A DNA stretch of 44,333 bases from Mycolicibacterium pyrenivorans (GTDB lineage: Bacteria > Actinomycetota > Actinomycetes > Mycobacteriales > Mycobacteriaceae): positions 1 through 44,333 of the forward strand of contig NZ_JACKSH010000121.1 of the NCBI RefSeq assembly GCF_025821625.1, given 5' to 3'. Both the position numbers and the translations under genes were made by a program. The notes under the pieces are model-generated. The model was not told the origin of the DNA. It worked only from the letters and a program-made list of their open reading frames with translations, and did not search any database. Of the stretch, positions 9,401-17,140 are shown one piece after another (position 1 is the stretch's first letter; the number at the start of each line of letters is the position of its first letter).

Positions 9401-11007
9401 CCCGGATCGTGGCCCGCGACGGCGGCCAGGTCTCGGCCACCACCACCGCCCGCCAGGCCGCCGACCCGACCCGCAGACTGGCCGCAGCCGCCGACATGTT
9501 CACCGACGCTCTCGGCGCTGCGGCCGAGCACCAGCTCGGCGCGGGTGCCCGCGACCGTCTCGACGCCATCGCTGAATCAGTGCATACCGATCTCAGTACC
9601 TGCGCAGCGTGGCCGGTACTGCGTCGTCGCCTGGCCGTCCGGGCGCTCTCCGGTGCCGATCCCTGCGAACTGTTGGCCGCCGCCCACGCTCGAGGCGGCC
9701 TCGACGATGCCGCCGACGCGGCCGCGGTGCTGGACTACCGCATCGACCCCACCGGTTCCGCCGGCCGCGACTGCGGGCCGCTGCGCTGGCTGCCCGCCAT
9801 CCCCGACCCTCTGGCCGGCGACCCGCAATGGGGCGACTACCTGCGCCGCCGCGGACAACTCGTCAGCGACCTGGCCGACCAGATCCGCGAACAAGCCCGC
9901 GCCTGGACCCCCGACACCGCGCCGAGCTGGGCACAGCCCCTGGTCACGGCCAACCCTGCTCTGGCCGCAGAAATCGCCGTGTTCCGAACCGCCACTGGGG
10001 TCGACGGCGCCGACACCCGCCTCACCGGCCCAGCCCAATACCCGGTGGCCACCCGCGCAATCCAAGACCTGCTGCAACGCCACGGCACCGACGCCATCGA
10101 GCGCAACAGCGCCGACCCCACCCGCTTCAACGACCTCCTCGACCAGATCGACCCCCGCATCCGCGCCGACGCCTACTGGCCCACCCTGGCCGCCCACCTC
10201 ACAAATGCCGCGCGCGGCAACGACATTAGCGATGCGATCACCGCGGCGGCCCAGCGAGGACCGTTGCCCGATGAGATGCCCGCCGCGGCGTTGTGGTGGC
10301 GGCTGGCCGACGCGTTGTCCCACACTGCGGCCATACCCGATCGGACCGTCGTCGACCACGCCACCGCCCGGGGCGACGGCGTGCACGCAAGCATTGCCGC
10401 AGAGCGTGCGCTCGTCGAGGTTCTGGCCGCCTCCTGGCGCAACGCTGACCCGCTCCCCCTGGCGCGGCCACGCACCGACCCCGCCGCGGTCGCGCTGTCG
10501 GTGCCCTACGTCGTGGCCACCGTGGCGGCCGAGCGCTACACCCCCGAACTCGCCGAAGCGATCCACGCCGCGGCCACCGACGCCAACCGTCACCACGTCC
10601 GCGTTACCGCGACACCACAGCCCGACCGGCTGAGCCTCAACCACCTCGCCGAGCAGATCACCATCCACGAACCCACTCGGCGCGGACCGGTCATCGTTGT
10701 TGAGGACGCCGCGACCGCCGACCCCGACGCCCTCGCGGCCGTGGCCACCGCCCTAGTCCCCGCACACGGCCGCCTCCTACTCATCGACAACGGACAGCCC
10801 GGCAGCGCCCGACCACTCCTCGACGGACTCACCCTCCCCTGGGCTGAAAACACCCGCCCCGCACCGGACATCGACAATCCCAGACTCGCCGCCGCCGCCG
10901 ACGAACACCGCGCCATCGCCGCCCGCAGCTGGCGAACCCTCACCACCGGACCCACGCGCGATCGGGGCAGAGACCGCGACCGCGGACACGGCCTCGACAT
11001 TGACTGA
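6403..11007 (+). CDS. MobF-family conjugative relaxase-helicase (TrwC/TraI type)
   Basis: A 1534-residue protein that would nick and unwind DNA for conjugative transfer. Residues 1-300 form the TrwC relaxase domain: candidate catalytic tyrosines lie in YLYLVRQVA and ADYYSAKG, motif GYDLTFSPVKS is at 208-218, and the metal-binding histidines are H278, H289 and H291 (HTHVAIANK). A RecD-like helicase follows, with Walker A APAGAGKTT at 622-630, Walker B IIVDEAGM near 700 and the late motif STINGAQGAT. The last 500 or so residues are Ala/Asp-rich with no domain I can name. The GTG at 6403 is the longest start; GTG 6415 or ATG 6418 (MSMHKLTAGDG) looks more like family N-termini. No coupling protein or type IV secretion gene is in the window, so the element may be only mobilizable, or its other genes lie to the left. 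Confidence 0.93.
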   Translation: MRSAVMSMHKLTAGDGYLYLVRQVAAADSTERGRSTLADYYSAKGESPGRWMGRGLAALADTGAREVSDEVRQNVWAVEGGSVVTEAQMKALFGLGWHPNADKIYGHLSPRLGVQPATAAGQLGRKYPAQEEPSSEFTRRVGKAFRAHNIEAGLEGNATIDDDVRAGIRTQVAQEMFAEQFGRDPADERELSGFVARATRARTTAVAGYDLTFSPVKSISALWAIAPPEIAEQIEAAHEAAVADVLEWLQDNAAFTRTGTNGVAQVDTEGLIAAVFTHRDSRAGDPDLHTHVAIANKVSYLDQNGVRRWLALDGQPLHRVIVAASEMYNTRMEVHTIDRLGVDFAEASRERGKRPVREIVGMSVELMMRWSSRGIAIKARTAELAKQFQHDHGREPTTIESLALAQQATLESREAKHEPRSFAEQRATWRNQAIEVLGHDGLNRMLATVLAPRRAQKTPEITAEWVASRAVALVATVAETRATWQAHHVRAEALRMVRAEGVVHVAGLVERLTDTALSEAFSVPHARVEDGELGEPVALRRRDGSSVYSRHGVATYTSRDVLTAEERILAAVARCDGRMATASEVDLALSDSAARGKPLNLGQAALVEQMATSGRRVALALAPAGAGKTTAMAALAHAWRSSGGHVLGLAPTAAAAIVLGEDLGATTDTLDKYVHCADPDNAATFGTPQWFTDIGPDTLIIVDEAGMASTAGLDAMIADAQRKGASVRLVADDCQLASISAGGVLRDIATETGALTLSEVVRFHSRAEAAASLALRGGDPAGIGFYIDSGRIHVGTEQTAADTAFSAWLADRNAGRDSLLLGPTNAIVDDLNARARTARIAAHVEADPNWRPGRETVLADQLRASVGDVIRTRHNARWLPLSGTDYVRNGYTFDILDVARDGALRARHRGTGHEITLPTDYVTEHVTLGYASTINGAQGATAGHSCHVVGAEHLTRQQLYVALTRGRAENHLYLSTAETDPHRILAPKATHPDTAVDVLSRIVARDGGQVSATTTARQAADPTRRLAAAADMFTDALGAAAEHQLGAGARDRLDAIAESVHTDLSTCAAWPVLRRRLAVRALSGADPCELLAAAHARGGLDDAADAAAVLDYRIDPTGSAGRDCGPLRWLPAIPDPLAGDPQWGDYLRRRGQLVSDLADQIREQARAWTPDTAPSWAQPLVTANPALAAEIAVFRTATGVDGADTRLTGPAQYPVATRAIQDLLQRHGTDAIERNSADPTRFNDLLDQIDPRIRADAYWPTLAAHLTNAARGNDISDAITAAAQRGPLPDEMPAAALWWRLADALSHTAAIPDRTVVDHATARGDGVHASIAAERALVEVLAASWRNADPLPLARPRTDPAAVALSVPYVVATVAAERYTPELAEAIHAAATDANRHHVRVTATPQPDRLSLNHLAEQITIHEPTRRGPVIVVEDAATADPDALAAVATALVPAHGRLLLIDNGQPGSARPLLDGLTLPWAENTRPAPDIDNPRLAAAADEHRAIAARSWRTLTTGPTRDRGRDRDRGHGLDID

Positions 11008-11032
11008 CGGGCACCGCACCCGATATAGATCG

Positions 11033-11061
11033 TTGACGGTATATATCGAACTCGATATAGT
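11033..11061 (+). promoter_or_regulatory. Promoter and palindromic operator of the higBA pair
   Basis: A TTGACG -35 box (11033-11038) and a TATAGT -10 box (11056-11061) are separated by 17 bp. A near-perfect palindrome, TATATCGA-AC-TCGATATA (11042-11059), covers the spacer and most of the -10; a third half-site CGATATA lies at 11021-11027. A repressor bound here would block RNA polymerase, which is the usual way HigA-type antitoxins autoregulate. The predicted transcript start falls on or next to the toxin's GTG at 11067, so the message should be leaderless. Confidence 0.8.
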
Positions 11062-11066
11062 GGGGT

Positions 11067-11399
11067 GTGGGTGATGAGTGGCGGATCATGCTCAGCGGCG
11101 AAGTGGAGCGCTGGTATGCCGGTCTGTCTGAAAGTGAACTCGCCCAGGCCGATCAGGCCCTCGACCGGCTCACCGCCGAGGGCATCACCCTGGGCATGCC
11201 GCACAACCGCTATCTCTCAGAAAAACTGTGGGAGTTGCGGTTTCGCTGCGGACAGGTCAACCAACGCATAACCTACACCGCCGACCCCGACCGCCAGCTG
11301 GTCACCTTGACCACCTTCCGCAAACAACGCCAAAACGAACGCAACGAGATCACCCGCGCACGCAAAGCGCTACGCCGCCACCAGACCAAGAAGGGATAA
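11067..11399 (+). CDS. higB: HigB/RelE-family toxin
   Basis: This 110-residue protein has the RelE/HigB (Gp49-like) toxin pattern: an N-terminal helix (EVERWYAGLSESELAQADQA), the strand block KLWELRFRCGQVNQRITYTA and a C-terminal basic helix (TTFRKQRQNERNEITRARKA). Such toxins cleave mRNA on ribosomes. The GTG start at 11067 lies at the predicted transcription start, with no room for a ribosome site. The gene is first in a toxin-antitoxin operon, seven bases before the antitoxin, the order typical of higBA. It sits immediately after the relaxase, a common place for a plasmid or ICE addiction module. Confidence 0.88.
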   Translation: MGDEWRIMLSGEVERWYAGLSESELAQADQALDRLTAEGITLGMPHNRYLSEKLWELRFRCGQVNQRITYTADPDRQLVTLTTFRKQRQNERNEITRARKALRRHQTKKG

Positions 11400-11406
11400 C
11401 CCAACC

Positions 11407-11817
11407 ATGGCCGTCAAGACCGCCACCGCGAAGAAGACCGCTGCCCCGAAGAAGGCCGCCAAGAAAGCCCCCGCCGCTGCGAAGAAGGCCGCCACCAAGA
11501 AGGTCGCCACCGCCAGCGGTGGGGTCGATTATCGAACCGCCCGCGCCCAGCGCCAGGCCGCCCTCACCGACGAGCAGCGCCAGACCTACGAGCAGGCCTA
11601 CCACGACGCCGGCCGGGCGATGGACCTCGCCGAGCTGGTCTACGCCGCCCGCACCGAGGCCGGCCTCACCCAAACCCAGCTCGCCGCCGCCATGAGCACC
11701 AGCCAATCCGCCATCGCCGCCTGGGAGAACGGTGCACGCATCCCCGGTATCGACGCCCTGGAACGGCTCGCCGCAGCCTGCGGGAAACGCCTCCACATCG
11801 CCATCACCGCCGCATAA
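11407..11817 (+). CDS. higA: HigA-type XRE antitoxin with a histone-like Lys/Ala tail
   Basis: A 136-residue protein in two parts. Residues 1-39 are almost only Lys, Ala, Pro and Thr (KKTAAPKKAAKKAPAAAKK), like the basic tails of mycobacterial HupB or eukaryotic histone H1. Residues about 75-130 are an XRE helix-turn-helix (EAGLTQTQLAAAMSTSQSA and IAAWENGARIPGIDALERLA). As antitoxin it should neutralise HigB and repress the promoter at 11033-11061. The tail is not part of the usual HigA fold and probably adds nonspecific DNA affinity. There is a GAAGGG ribosome site about 13 bases upstream, further than usual. Confidence 0.88.
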   Translation: MAVKTATAKKTAAPKKAAKKAPAAAKKAATKKVATASGGVDYRTARAQRQAALTDEQRQTYEQAYHDAGRAMDLAELVYAARTEAGLTQTQLAAAMSTSQSAIAAWENGARIPGIDALERLAAACGKRLHIAITAA

Positions 11818-11826
11818 CCCCAGCGG

Positions 11827-12588
11827 TCAGGCTGTGTCCCGCAGCCAGGTTGTAAGAGTCGCGCGGCAAATGGCGACGGCCTGAGAATCGATCACCTCGA
11901 TATCGCGGAGCACGGCCTCGCACTCCTCGGCTGAACAGCCGAACTGCATAAGCTCTGTCATCCACATCATCAGCGGTCGGGCACTATCCCCCGTAGTGGG
12001 CCACGTGGCCCATATCCGGCCGAAGGTGGCGGCCACGCTGTCACGGAACGCCGCACACACCGTGTCATGGGCTATGTCGAACAGCCCTTGAGCCTGCTTC
12101 GCGTACGTAGCGAGCTGCGGTATCCCGAACTCGCGTTCCAGCACCGACGGAGCGGCGAACCCGAGTGCAGTGCGCCAATGCTGTTGCGCAGTAACGCTAT
12201 CGGAACTAGGGGCGCATGGCCGAATGAAGAGGAGATATTGGCCGCCCTCGGTGTAGTCGGCCTCTCGCCAATCGGGGTCACGCCCAGGTATCCGGATCCT
12301 CGGCGGTGCTTGCAGCGTGGTGCGATCCCAACTCACGACCGGCGGGTCCAAAGAGGCGTTCGCGCACACCATCTTCAGCGTCGCACCGATCCGTTCCAGC
12401 TGGTGGGCGTACCCGGTCAGCGGATAGCTCGGCGGCGCCGAGGTCTCACCCCAGAGACCGTCCCCGGCCGACACGTGAAACTCTCGCGCCCACAGAGATG
12501 CTTGGTCGATGGTGTTGGCCAGCTCGGCATGCCAGCGCTCCAGCTCGACTCTCCAGGCCGCGCCGTCCGCACCCTCTGGAGTCCTCAT
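11827..12588 (-). CDS. Hypothetical protein, last gene of an ESX-like operon
   Basis: A 253-residue protein of unknown family. It is rich in Trp and Ala with predicted helices and no signal peptide or membrane segment. The N-terminus (WRVELERWHAELANTIDQAS) looks helical. Its ATG at 12588 overlaps the stop of the 809-residue upstream gene (ATGA), so translation is coupled and the two products probably act together. It runs convergent to higA, nine bases away. Confidence 0.75.
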   Translation of the reverse strand: MRTPEGADGAAWRVELERWHAELANTIDQASLWAREFHVSAGDGLWGETSAPPSYPLTGYAHQLERIGATLKMVCANASLDPPVVSWDRTTLQAPPRIRIPGRDPDWREADYTEGGQYLLFIRPCAPSSDSVTAQQHWRTALGFAAPSVLEREFGIPQLATYAKQAQGLFDIAHDTVCAAFRDSVAATFGRIWATWPTTGDSARPLMMWMTELMQFGCSAEECEAVLRDIEVIDSQAVAICRATLTTWLRDTA

Positions 12589-15014
12589 CGAGGAGCCTCG
12601 TATTGGAGGTCCTCTTCAACGCTCACGAGGGCTTTGGCGATCATGTCGCGCAGGTCAGGGTCGCCGGTAGCGGCTGCGGCGTAGCACATGTCGGGTAGCG
12701 GCAGCGGACACCTCGACCACCCGCCGATGTGTTCGGCGGTACGCGCAACGAGCCAGTGCGCCCGGTAGTCGGCCAGCTCTTCGGTGGTGTCGCTGGGATC
12801 GGCGACCGCGCCGGTATTGGTGGCGAAAGCGGGTCGGCGCATCGCGGTCATGACGTTGAGGGCCTTGGCTGCTTTGTCATAGTCCGCCCACTGCTGCAGG
12901 GATGGCTCGCGGTCACTGCCGCGGATCGCCCAGACCAGGCGTAACGCCTCGTCAATACCGCCATCGATGACTAGGGCCTGGGTTGTTGCTGTGTTGATCA
13001 TCGCCGCGGTCGCCGCCGAGACGATCCGGTCTTGAAAAATTGGGTCGGCGTCCATGATGCGCAGCAGCCGCGGATACACCTCGGGCCACAGCACCGCCAG
13101 CCGGTGCACGTGCATGTCGTCGAGCACTGGGGCGGGCACATCGACGCCTTGTTGTAGCAGCGGGTTGGTGTCTCCCGAGCACGACGGTGGATGCTCCACC
13201 CCGGCATCGCGCAAGACGTTGACTCCCGCCGTGGTGGCTGCTGCAACCAGCTTCCAGCCCCACTGGGCGCGCAGCTGGGCGTACTCGACGAGGACCCGTG
13301 CCGGATCGCCCCAGCCAAACCACCTCTGCCGAAAAGACTCGTCCAGCAACGGATCTGTGGAAAGTACTCGTACGGAGCGCGGAACGAACACCCCCGCCGG
13401 GATGTAGCTGGACCCGTCATTGGAAGTGATGACCGTCTCGGTGCCGCTCGGAGACCGGAACACCCCGACCGCCCACCCTGCCGCGGGATTGAGCGCCATG
13501 TACGCGGCGTGCTGCAGCTTCCAGACCAACTCCTTGGCCGCCGCGGCGTCTGCGGACTCGCGGCGCTCCCGGGCGGCCGCGGTCTGGCCCGCAGCGACCA
13601 CACTGGCCGGAATCAGGGTCGGGCCCGCAGCCGCACTCGCTGCGGACGGGGCGGGCACTGCCGGGGCATTCGTCGAGCCGACAGTGCCCGCCGGCACAGT
13701 TGGCGCCGGGGGTGGCGCACCTGCTGGGGGGCCCATCGAACCCGGCGGCAGCATCATCGGCGCACCACCGCCGCCGGTCCCCGCGCCGGTAGGCGCGGCC
13801 GCTGGGGCGGCTGGGGACACCATGCCCGGCTGCGCCCCGGCCGGTGAGACGCCCCCACCGGGGGCCGCTGACGCCGGGGGTGCCGCATGCCCACCACCCG
13901 CCGATAGGGCCGGTGACGGACTCGCTGGGGCTGGAGGTGGTGCAGACGGTATTCCGCCGCCCATCCCCGCTGTAGTCGCCATTCCCTGGTTGAACGCCGA
14001 CGACAACGGCGGTGCGCTGCCCGCACCTGGCACGGCTCCTGAGTTCGGCAATCCACTTGCTGCGCCGGGCATCTGACCGACACCGCCACTCAGCGGGTTA
14101 GAGCCCATCCCCGGCATGCCGCCACTTCCCAGGCCGCCGGGCATCTTCGGAACCCCACCGGAACCCATCCCGCCGCCACTCATGCCGCCCATGGACGGCA
14201 TACCGCCACCGCCGAGCGCTGAGGCCGCTGGTGAAGAAGTCACGCCAGGCGTCGGCTGCGTTACAGGCCCGGTCGCGCCCTTGATCCCCTCGTCACCTGC
14301 GGCCGACTTGCTGCCGGGACTAACTCCAGGCTGGGTGGTTGACGAACCTGCCGGATCTGTCGGCGCGTCGTCCACAGGCTTAGGTGCGTCAGCCCCGGCT
14401 TCCCGCTTTTCGGTGTCGCTGTAGGGGCTCTCATCCTGTTCAATACCGGGCGACGTATGGTCGACGGGCTGGACTGGCGGAGCGGTAGGAGCATCGCCCC
14501 ACTTCGTCAAAAGATCTAGTGCCCTTGTGTTTTCAGTGCTTGCCTTGAAGGCGGTGTGGGAGGCCATTGCGGCGGTTACTCCCGCCTCGGTCTGGTACCG
14601 GGCTATGCCGTGATACTGGGTCACCAGGGCCTCGGCTTCGCCTGGAAGCTTCGCGCTCGCGATTTTGGCGTCTGCCTCGCGGACGAGCTGCTCCTGACCG
14701 GCGCGTGTATCGCGCAGCACCGTGGCGATATCGGCGCACTTGCTGGCGCACTTGTCGTGCCACTCAGCGATCGTCTTGGCCTCCTCGGCCAACACCGCGC
14801 CCGCCCGGTGCGCTTCGTCGAAACCCTGCGAATCCGCGGCATCGCGAAACTCCGCGTTGTCAGTCACGATTTTCTGGTGGATTCCGTCCCACGCCGCAGC
14901 ACCAGCCCGGTAGGTCTGCTCCTGAGTGTCCCAGTGCGTCGCGTCCGGTTGCTCCATATCCGGCGTAACGATCAGCCGCCCATACGATCCCGCAGACCCT
15001 CCGACAGCCGGCAT
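12585..15014 (-). CDS. Large ESX-like protein with Pro/Gly-rich linker and conserved mycobacterial C-terminal domain
   Basis: With the ATG at 15014, which overlaps the upstream stop as TAATG, the protein has 809 residues. Residues about 10-180 are helical and ESX/WXG-like (ATHWDTQEQTYRAGAAAWDG), with many Ala/Glu heptads. Residues about 185-460 are a low-complexity linker of Gly, Pro, Met and Ala (GGGMPSMGGMSGGGMGSGG). Residues about 490-800 form a globular domain (PAAGWAVGVFRSPSG, DESFRQRWFGWGDPARVLVE). From memory this resembles the DUF5632/DUF5631 proteins related to Rv2082 and Rv0029 of M. tuberculosis; that link is unverified. Function is unknown; the layout suggests a type VII secretion substrate or a cell-envelope protein. 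The gene on a mobile element may point to descent from ESX-bearing mycobacterial plasmids. Confidence 0.75.
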   Translation of the reverse strand: MPAVGGSAGSYGRLIVTPDMEQPDATHWDTQEQTYRAGAAAWDGIHQKIVTDNAEFRDAADSQGFDEAHRAGAVLAEEAKTIAEWHDKCASKCADIATVLRDTRAGQEQLVREADAKIASAKLPGEAEALVTQYHGIARYQTEAGVTAAMASHTAFKASTENTRALDLLTKWGDAPTAPPVQPVDHTSPGIEQDESPYSDTEKREAGADAPKPVDDAPTDPAGSSTTQPGVSPGSKSAAGDEGIKGATGPVTQPTPGVTSSPAASALGGGGMPSMGGMSGGGMGSGGVPKMPGGLGSGGMPGMGSNPLSGGVGQMPGAASGLPNSGAVPGAGSAPPLSSAFNQGMATTAGMGGGIPSAPPPAPASPSPALSAGGGHAAPPASAAPGGGVSPAGAQPGMVSPAAPAAAPTGAGTGGGGAPMMLPPGSMGPPAGAPPPAPTVPAGTVGSTNAPAVPAPSAASAAAGPTLIPASVVAAGQTAAARERRESADAAAAKELVWKLQHAAYMALNPAAGWAVGVFRSPSGTETVITSNDGSSYIPAGVFVPRSVRVLSTDPLLDESFRQRWFGWGDPARVLVEYAQLRAQWGWKLVAAATTAGVNVLRDAGVEHPPSCSGDTNPLLQQGVDVPAPVLDDMHVHRLAVLWPEVYPRLLRIMDADPIFQDRIVSAATAAMINTATTQALVIDGGIDEALRLVWAIRGSDREPSLQQWADYDKAAKALNVMTAMRRPAFATNTGAVADPSDTTEELADYRAHWLVARTAEHIGGWSRCPLPLPDMCYAAAATGDPDLRDMIAKALVSVEEDLQYEAPR

Positions 15015-15541
15015 TAGCGCAACCCGCACTCGGACGTGATGGCATCGATCAGATCGTTACCGCGTTTTAGTTCACGAGCGGCCTCGTCCCAGTGCCGCAT
15101 ATTTAGCGCGTGCAGCATGTCGATTCTCGTTGTCATCCAGGCACGCAGAGGCTTCGCCGTTGAAGCTGGTGTGGCGTCAGACAGTTGCGTACGCAGGTAC
15201 GAAACCGCGGCCATACCGGTACGTTTCTCCGTGGCCAACGCGGCGAGACTCTCCGGACTTGTCCAGCTCTGCTCCAACGCCTCGGCGCTGGACCTGCTCG
15301 CCACCGCCGTCGACCGTGCCGCCCGATCCCATGCCGAGCAGGCGGCCGCCTTAGCGGCCTGGGTGTCACTGCTGCTGTACGTCGGTGGCGGTGATGGAAC
15401 CACGTTCACCGTGTGTCGGGCTGGTTCGATTGGATGGGCGAGGGCCAGCCCGCTGGTCACCGCGGCACCCACTGCAACCACGAACACCGCCGACGCGGCG
15501 GTGATGCCGGTGCGGTGACGCCGCCGGCCCCTCATGGTCAT
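15014..15541 (-). CDS. Small membrane-anchored protein, first gene of the ESX-like operon
   Basis: I chose the ATG at 15541 (MTMRGRRRHRTGITAAS), giving 175 residues; a longer frame to 15643 adds an unlikely Cys/Arg leader. After a basic N-terminus, residues about 12-35 (AASAVFVVAVGAAVTSGLAL) form one membrane segment or uncleaved signal anchor. The rest is Ala-rich, mostly helical and would lie outside the cytoplasm. Two conserved-looking Cys residues are present (AACSAWDRA and SECGLR). The stop overlaps the next start. The family is not recognised. Confidence 0.7.
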   Translation of the reverse strand: MTMRGRRRHRTGITAASAVFVVAVGAAVTSGLALAHPIEPARHTVNVVPSPPPTYSSSDTQAAKAAACSAWDRAARSTAVASRSSAEALEQSWTSPESLAALATEKRTGMAAVSYLRTQLSDATPASTAKPLRAWMTTRIDMLHALNMRHWDEAARELKRGNDLIDAITSECGLR

Positions 15542-15818
15542 GACACGACGGTATCGCGGGTAAGTGACACCGGGCCACCGCCGCGGGCGCATTCGAAATA
15601 GCGAATTTCCGCAGGTCTGTTGCCTATAGATAACACTTGGCAAATCAGTGCAGGTCAGGTGCGGTGTGTCTAAACGACCCTTTTAAGGTACAGCCGCCGC
15701 CTGTCCTCCCTAACGTGACCATTCGTAGGAGTCGCGTACGCAGCTGATCGTTGTGACGGCGCTTACCTGGACATCCCTGCGCCGTGGGTTCGTTGAACGA
15801 GCTGGTTATCGTTGAACG

Positions 15819-16004
15819 ATGGCGACCGATGCCGGCAACAAGGAGGTAGGGCACCCTCCGCCTACTCCCTCGCGCAACTTCGGCCAACTGCCGGCTCTCA
15901 GTGTCTCAGATGACTTTGACGATCCGCTGCCTCAAGTGGAAATCGATGCTTGGGAAGACTCCAACGCGAGCGCCCAGGACGACGGCGCTGAAGGCGAGAA
16001 GTAG
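15819..16004 (+). CDS. Possible small acidic protein
   Basis: This ATG-started frame of 61 residues is Pro-rich at first and then very acidic (SVSDDFDDPLPQVEIDAWED). It lies between divergent operons, and its stop is followed at once by another ATG (TAGATG at 16002-16007) opening a frame that soon runs into the opposite gene. GTTGAACGA occurs twice just upstream. The acidic composition is unlike a shadow frame, but there is no good ribosome site. It could equally be noise. Confidence 0.35.
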   Translation: MATDAGNKEVGHPPPTPSRNFGQLPALSVSDDFDDPLPQVEIDAWEDSNASAQDDGAEGEK

Positions 16005-16079
16005 ATGACGGACTCGGCGTCGCAGGCCTTCGCGAGTCGCCGCCGACATTCCCGCCCGCCACGGGTCTGCAATGGTCGA

Positions 16080-16763
16080 CTACTGTTCTGCCAGCTCAAT
16101 CAACCATGGCGGTTGCTGCCCTCGGTTTTGTACCCAGTCATCAATGATGTTTCGTCCAACAAGCCGCAATAGCTCCTCCCGTTCCAACCACGAATCTTCA
16201 AGAGCCTGGTTCTGGCGGTCTTGATGGTCGCGATAGCGTTGGCGCTCACCGGGTGTGCAATGCGAATAACAATGCTGCGCAAAAGATCCCGCACCAAGAT
16301 AGATGGCGGTGTTGGTGCATCGCTTGCCCGTTTTGGCCACAAAGCCCGTGCAGCCAGGCCGAGATCCGGAGTAGTTCTGCGACAGATCGGAATGCGGGAG
16401 CCGCTCAAGTCGAGCCTCCACTGTGCCGATCAGACTCGTATTCGGAGTCAGACGCGACGCACCTGCGTTGACGGCAGCAGTGTGCCGGGCATAGATGGCC
16501 TTGGGCCTCGACGGACCTGTGGACCACGAGGAGTCGAGCGCGGCGTTCTGCGACATCAGGCTCGCGGCGCCCGACGCCTGCGCAACTAGTTCGCGGACTG
16601 CAGTCAGTCCACCAAGACAATCTTCGAAGTTCAGATCAACTTCATCTGCCAGCGAAATGACTACTAGTTGGCACTCAAGCAGAAGTACGCGCAGTTCTTC
16701 GAGGATCTGAAGCCCCAGCGGCGACGCCGAGTCAACTTCTGGCGCGTAGTTACTCTCGGTCAC
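16080..16763 (-). CDS. Hypothetical protein with a Cys/His zinc-binding motif
   Basis: This 227-residue protein is of unknown function. Residues 1-80 are helical (LGLQILEELRVLLLECQ). Residues about 138-169 hold spaced Cys and His (CTGFVAKTGKRC and then QHCYSHC), the C-x(10)-C ... C-x2-H-C arrangement of small zinc ribbons seen in phage and element proteins similar to DUF5763. A basic, Gln-rich tail (GERQRYRDHQDRQNQALEDS) follows. The start is GTG at 16763. It is divergent from the XRE regulator, 62 bp away, so the two may share control. Confidence 0.65.
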   Translation of the reverse strand: MTESNYAPEVDSASPLGLQILEELRVLLLECQLVVISLADEVDLNFEDCLGGLTAVRELVAQASGAASLMSQNAALDSSWSTGPSRPKAIYARHTAAVNAGASRLTPNTSLIGTVEARLERLPHSDLSQNYSGSRPGCTGFVAKTGKRCTNTAIYLGAGSFAQHCYSHCTPGERQRYRDHQDRQNQALEDSWLEREELLRLVGRNIIDDWVQNRGQQPPWLIELAEQ

Positions 16764-16825
16764 ACTTCGGCAATGTACTACTAGTAGGGCAGTGCTGGAA
16801 GCATGAGGACCTGTTACTGGGTAGC

Positions 16826-17140
16826 GTGCCTACGCGACCCAGCCAGAATGATCCTGAGCGGGTCTCGGCATGGGCGGCGCACCGTCGTACTGTGGGCGAT
16901 AATATCCGCAGGCTGCGCATTTCCTGCGGGCTGACGCAGGAGGCTCTCGCCCTGCAGTCGGGCGTCACTCGCAATGTGCTGATCGCCGTCGAACATGGTC
17001 GACGAGGATTGCTCTATGAGCGGCTGTTCGACATCGCTGATGCGCTCGGCGTACCGGCCAGTCGGCTCCTCGATTCCCATAACGAATCCGGAGAAGGCCT
17101 GCGCACCGCTGACAGCGGTGATTCCGCGCAGCCTCTTTAG
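16826..17140 (+). CDS. XRE-family transcriptional regulator
   Basis: This 104-residue protein has a Cro/CI-type helix-turn-helix at about residues 22-80 (VGDNIRRLRISCGLTQEALA, VTRNVLIAVEHGRRG, LFDIADALGVPASRLLD). The start is GTG at 16826. It stands divergent to the zinc-motif protein and upstream of excisionase and integrase, the usual place for a repressor that keeps a mobile element quiet. Its operator is likely in 16764-16825, but I see no clear repeat there. Confidence 0.85.
   Translation: MPTRPSQNDPERVSAWAAHRRTVGDNIRRLRISCGLTQEALALQSGVTRNVLIAVEHGRRGLLYERLFDIADALGVPASRLLDSHNESGEGLRTADSGDSAQPL

Noticed and set aside
13600..14200. Repetitive Gly/Pro-rich DNA that could suggest a CRISPR or satellite repeat
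   Set aside because: It is the low-complexity linker of the 809-residue protein; the repeats are irregular and codon-phased.
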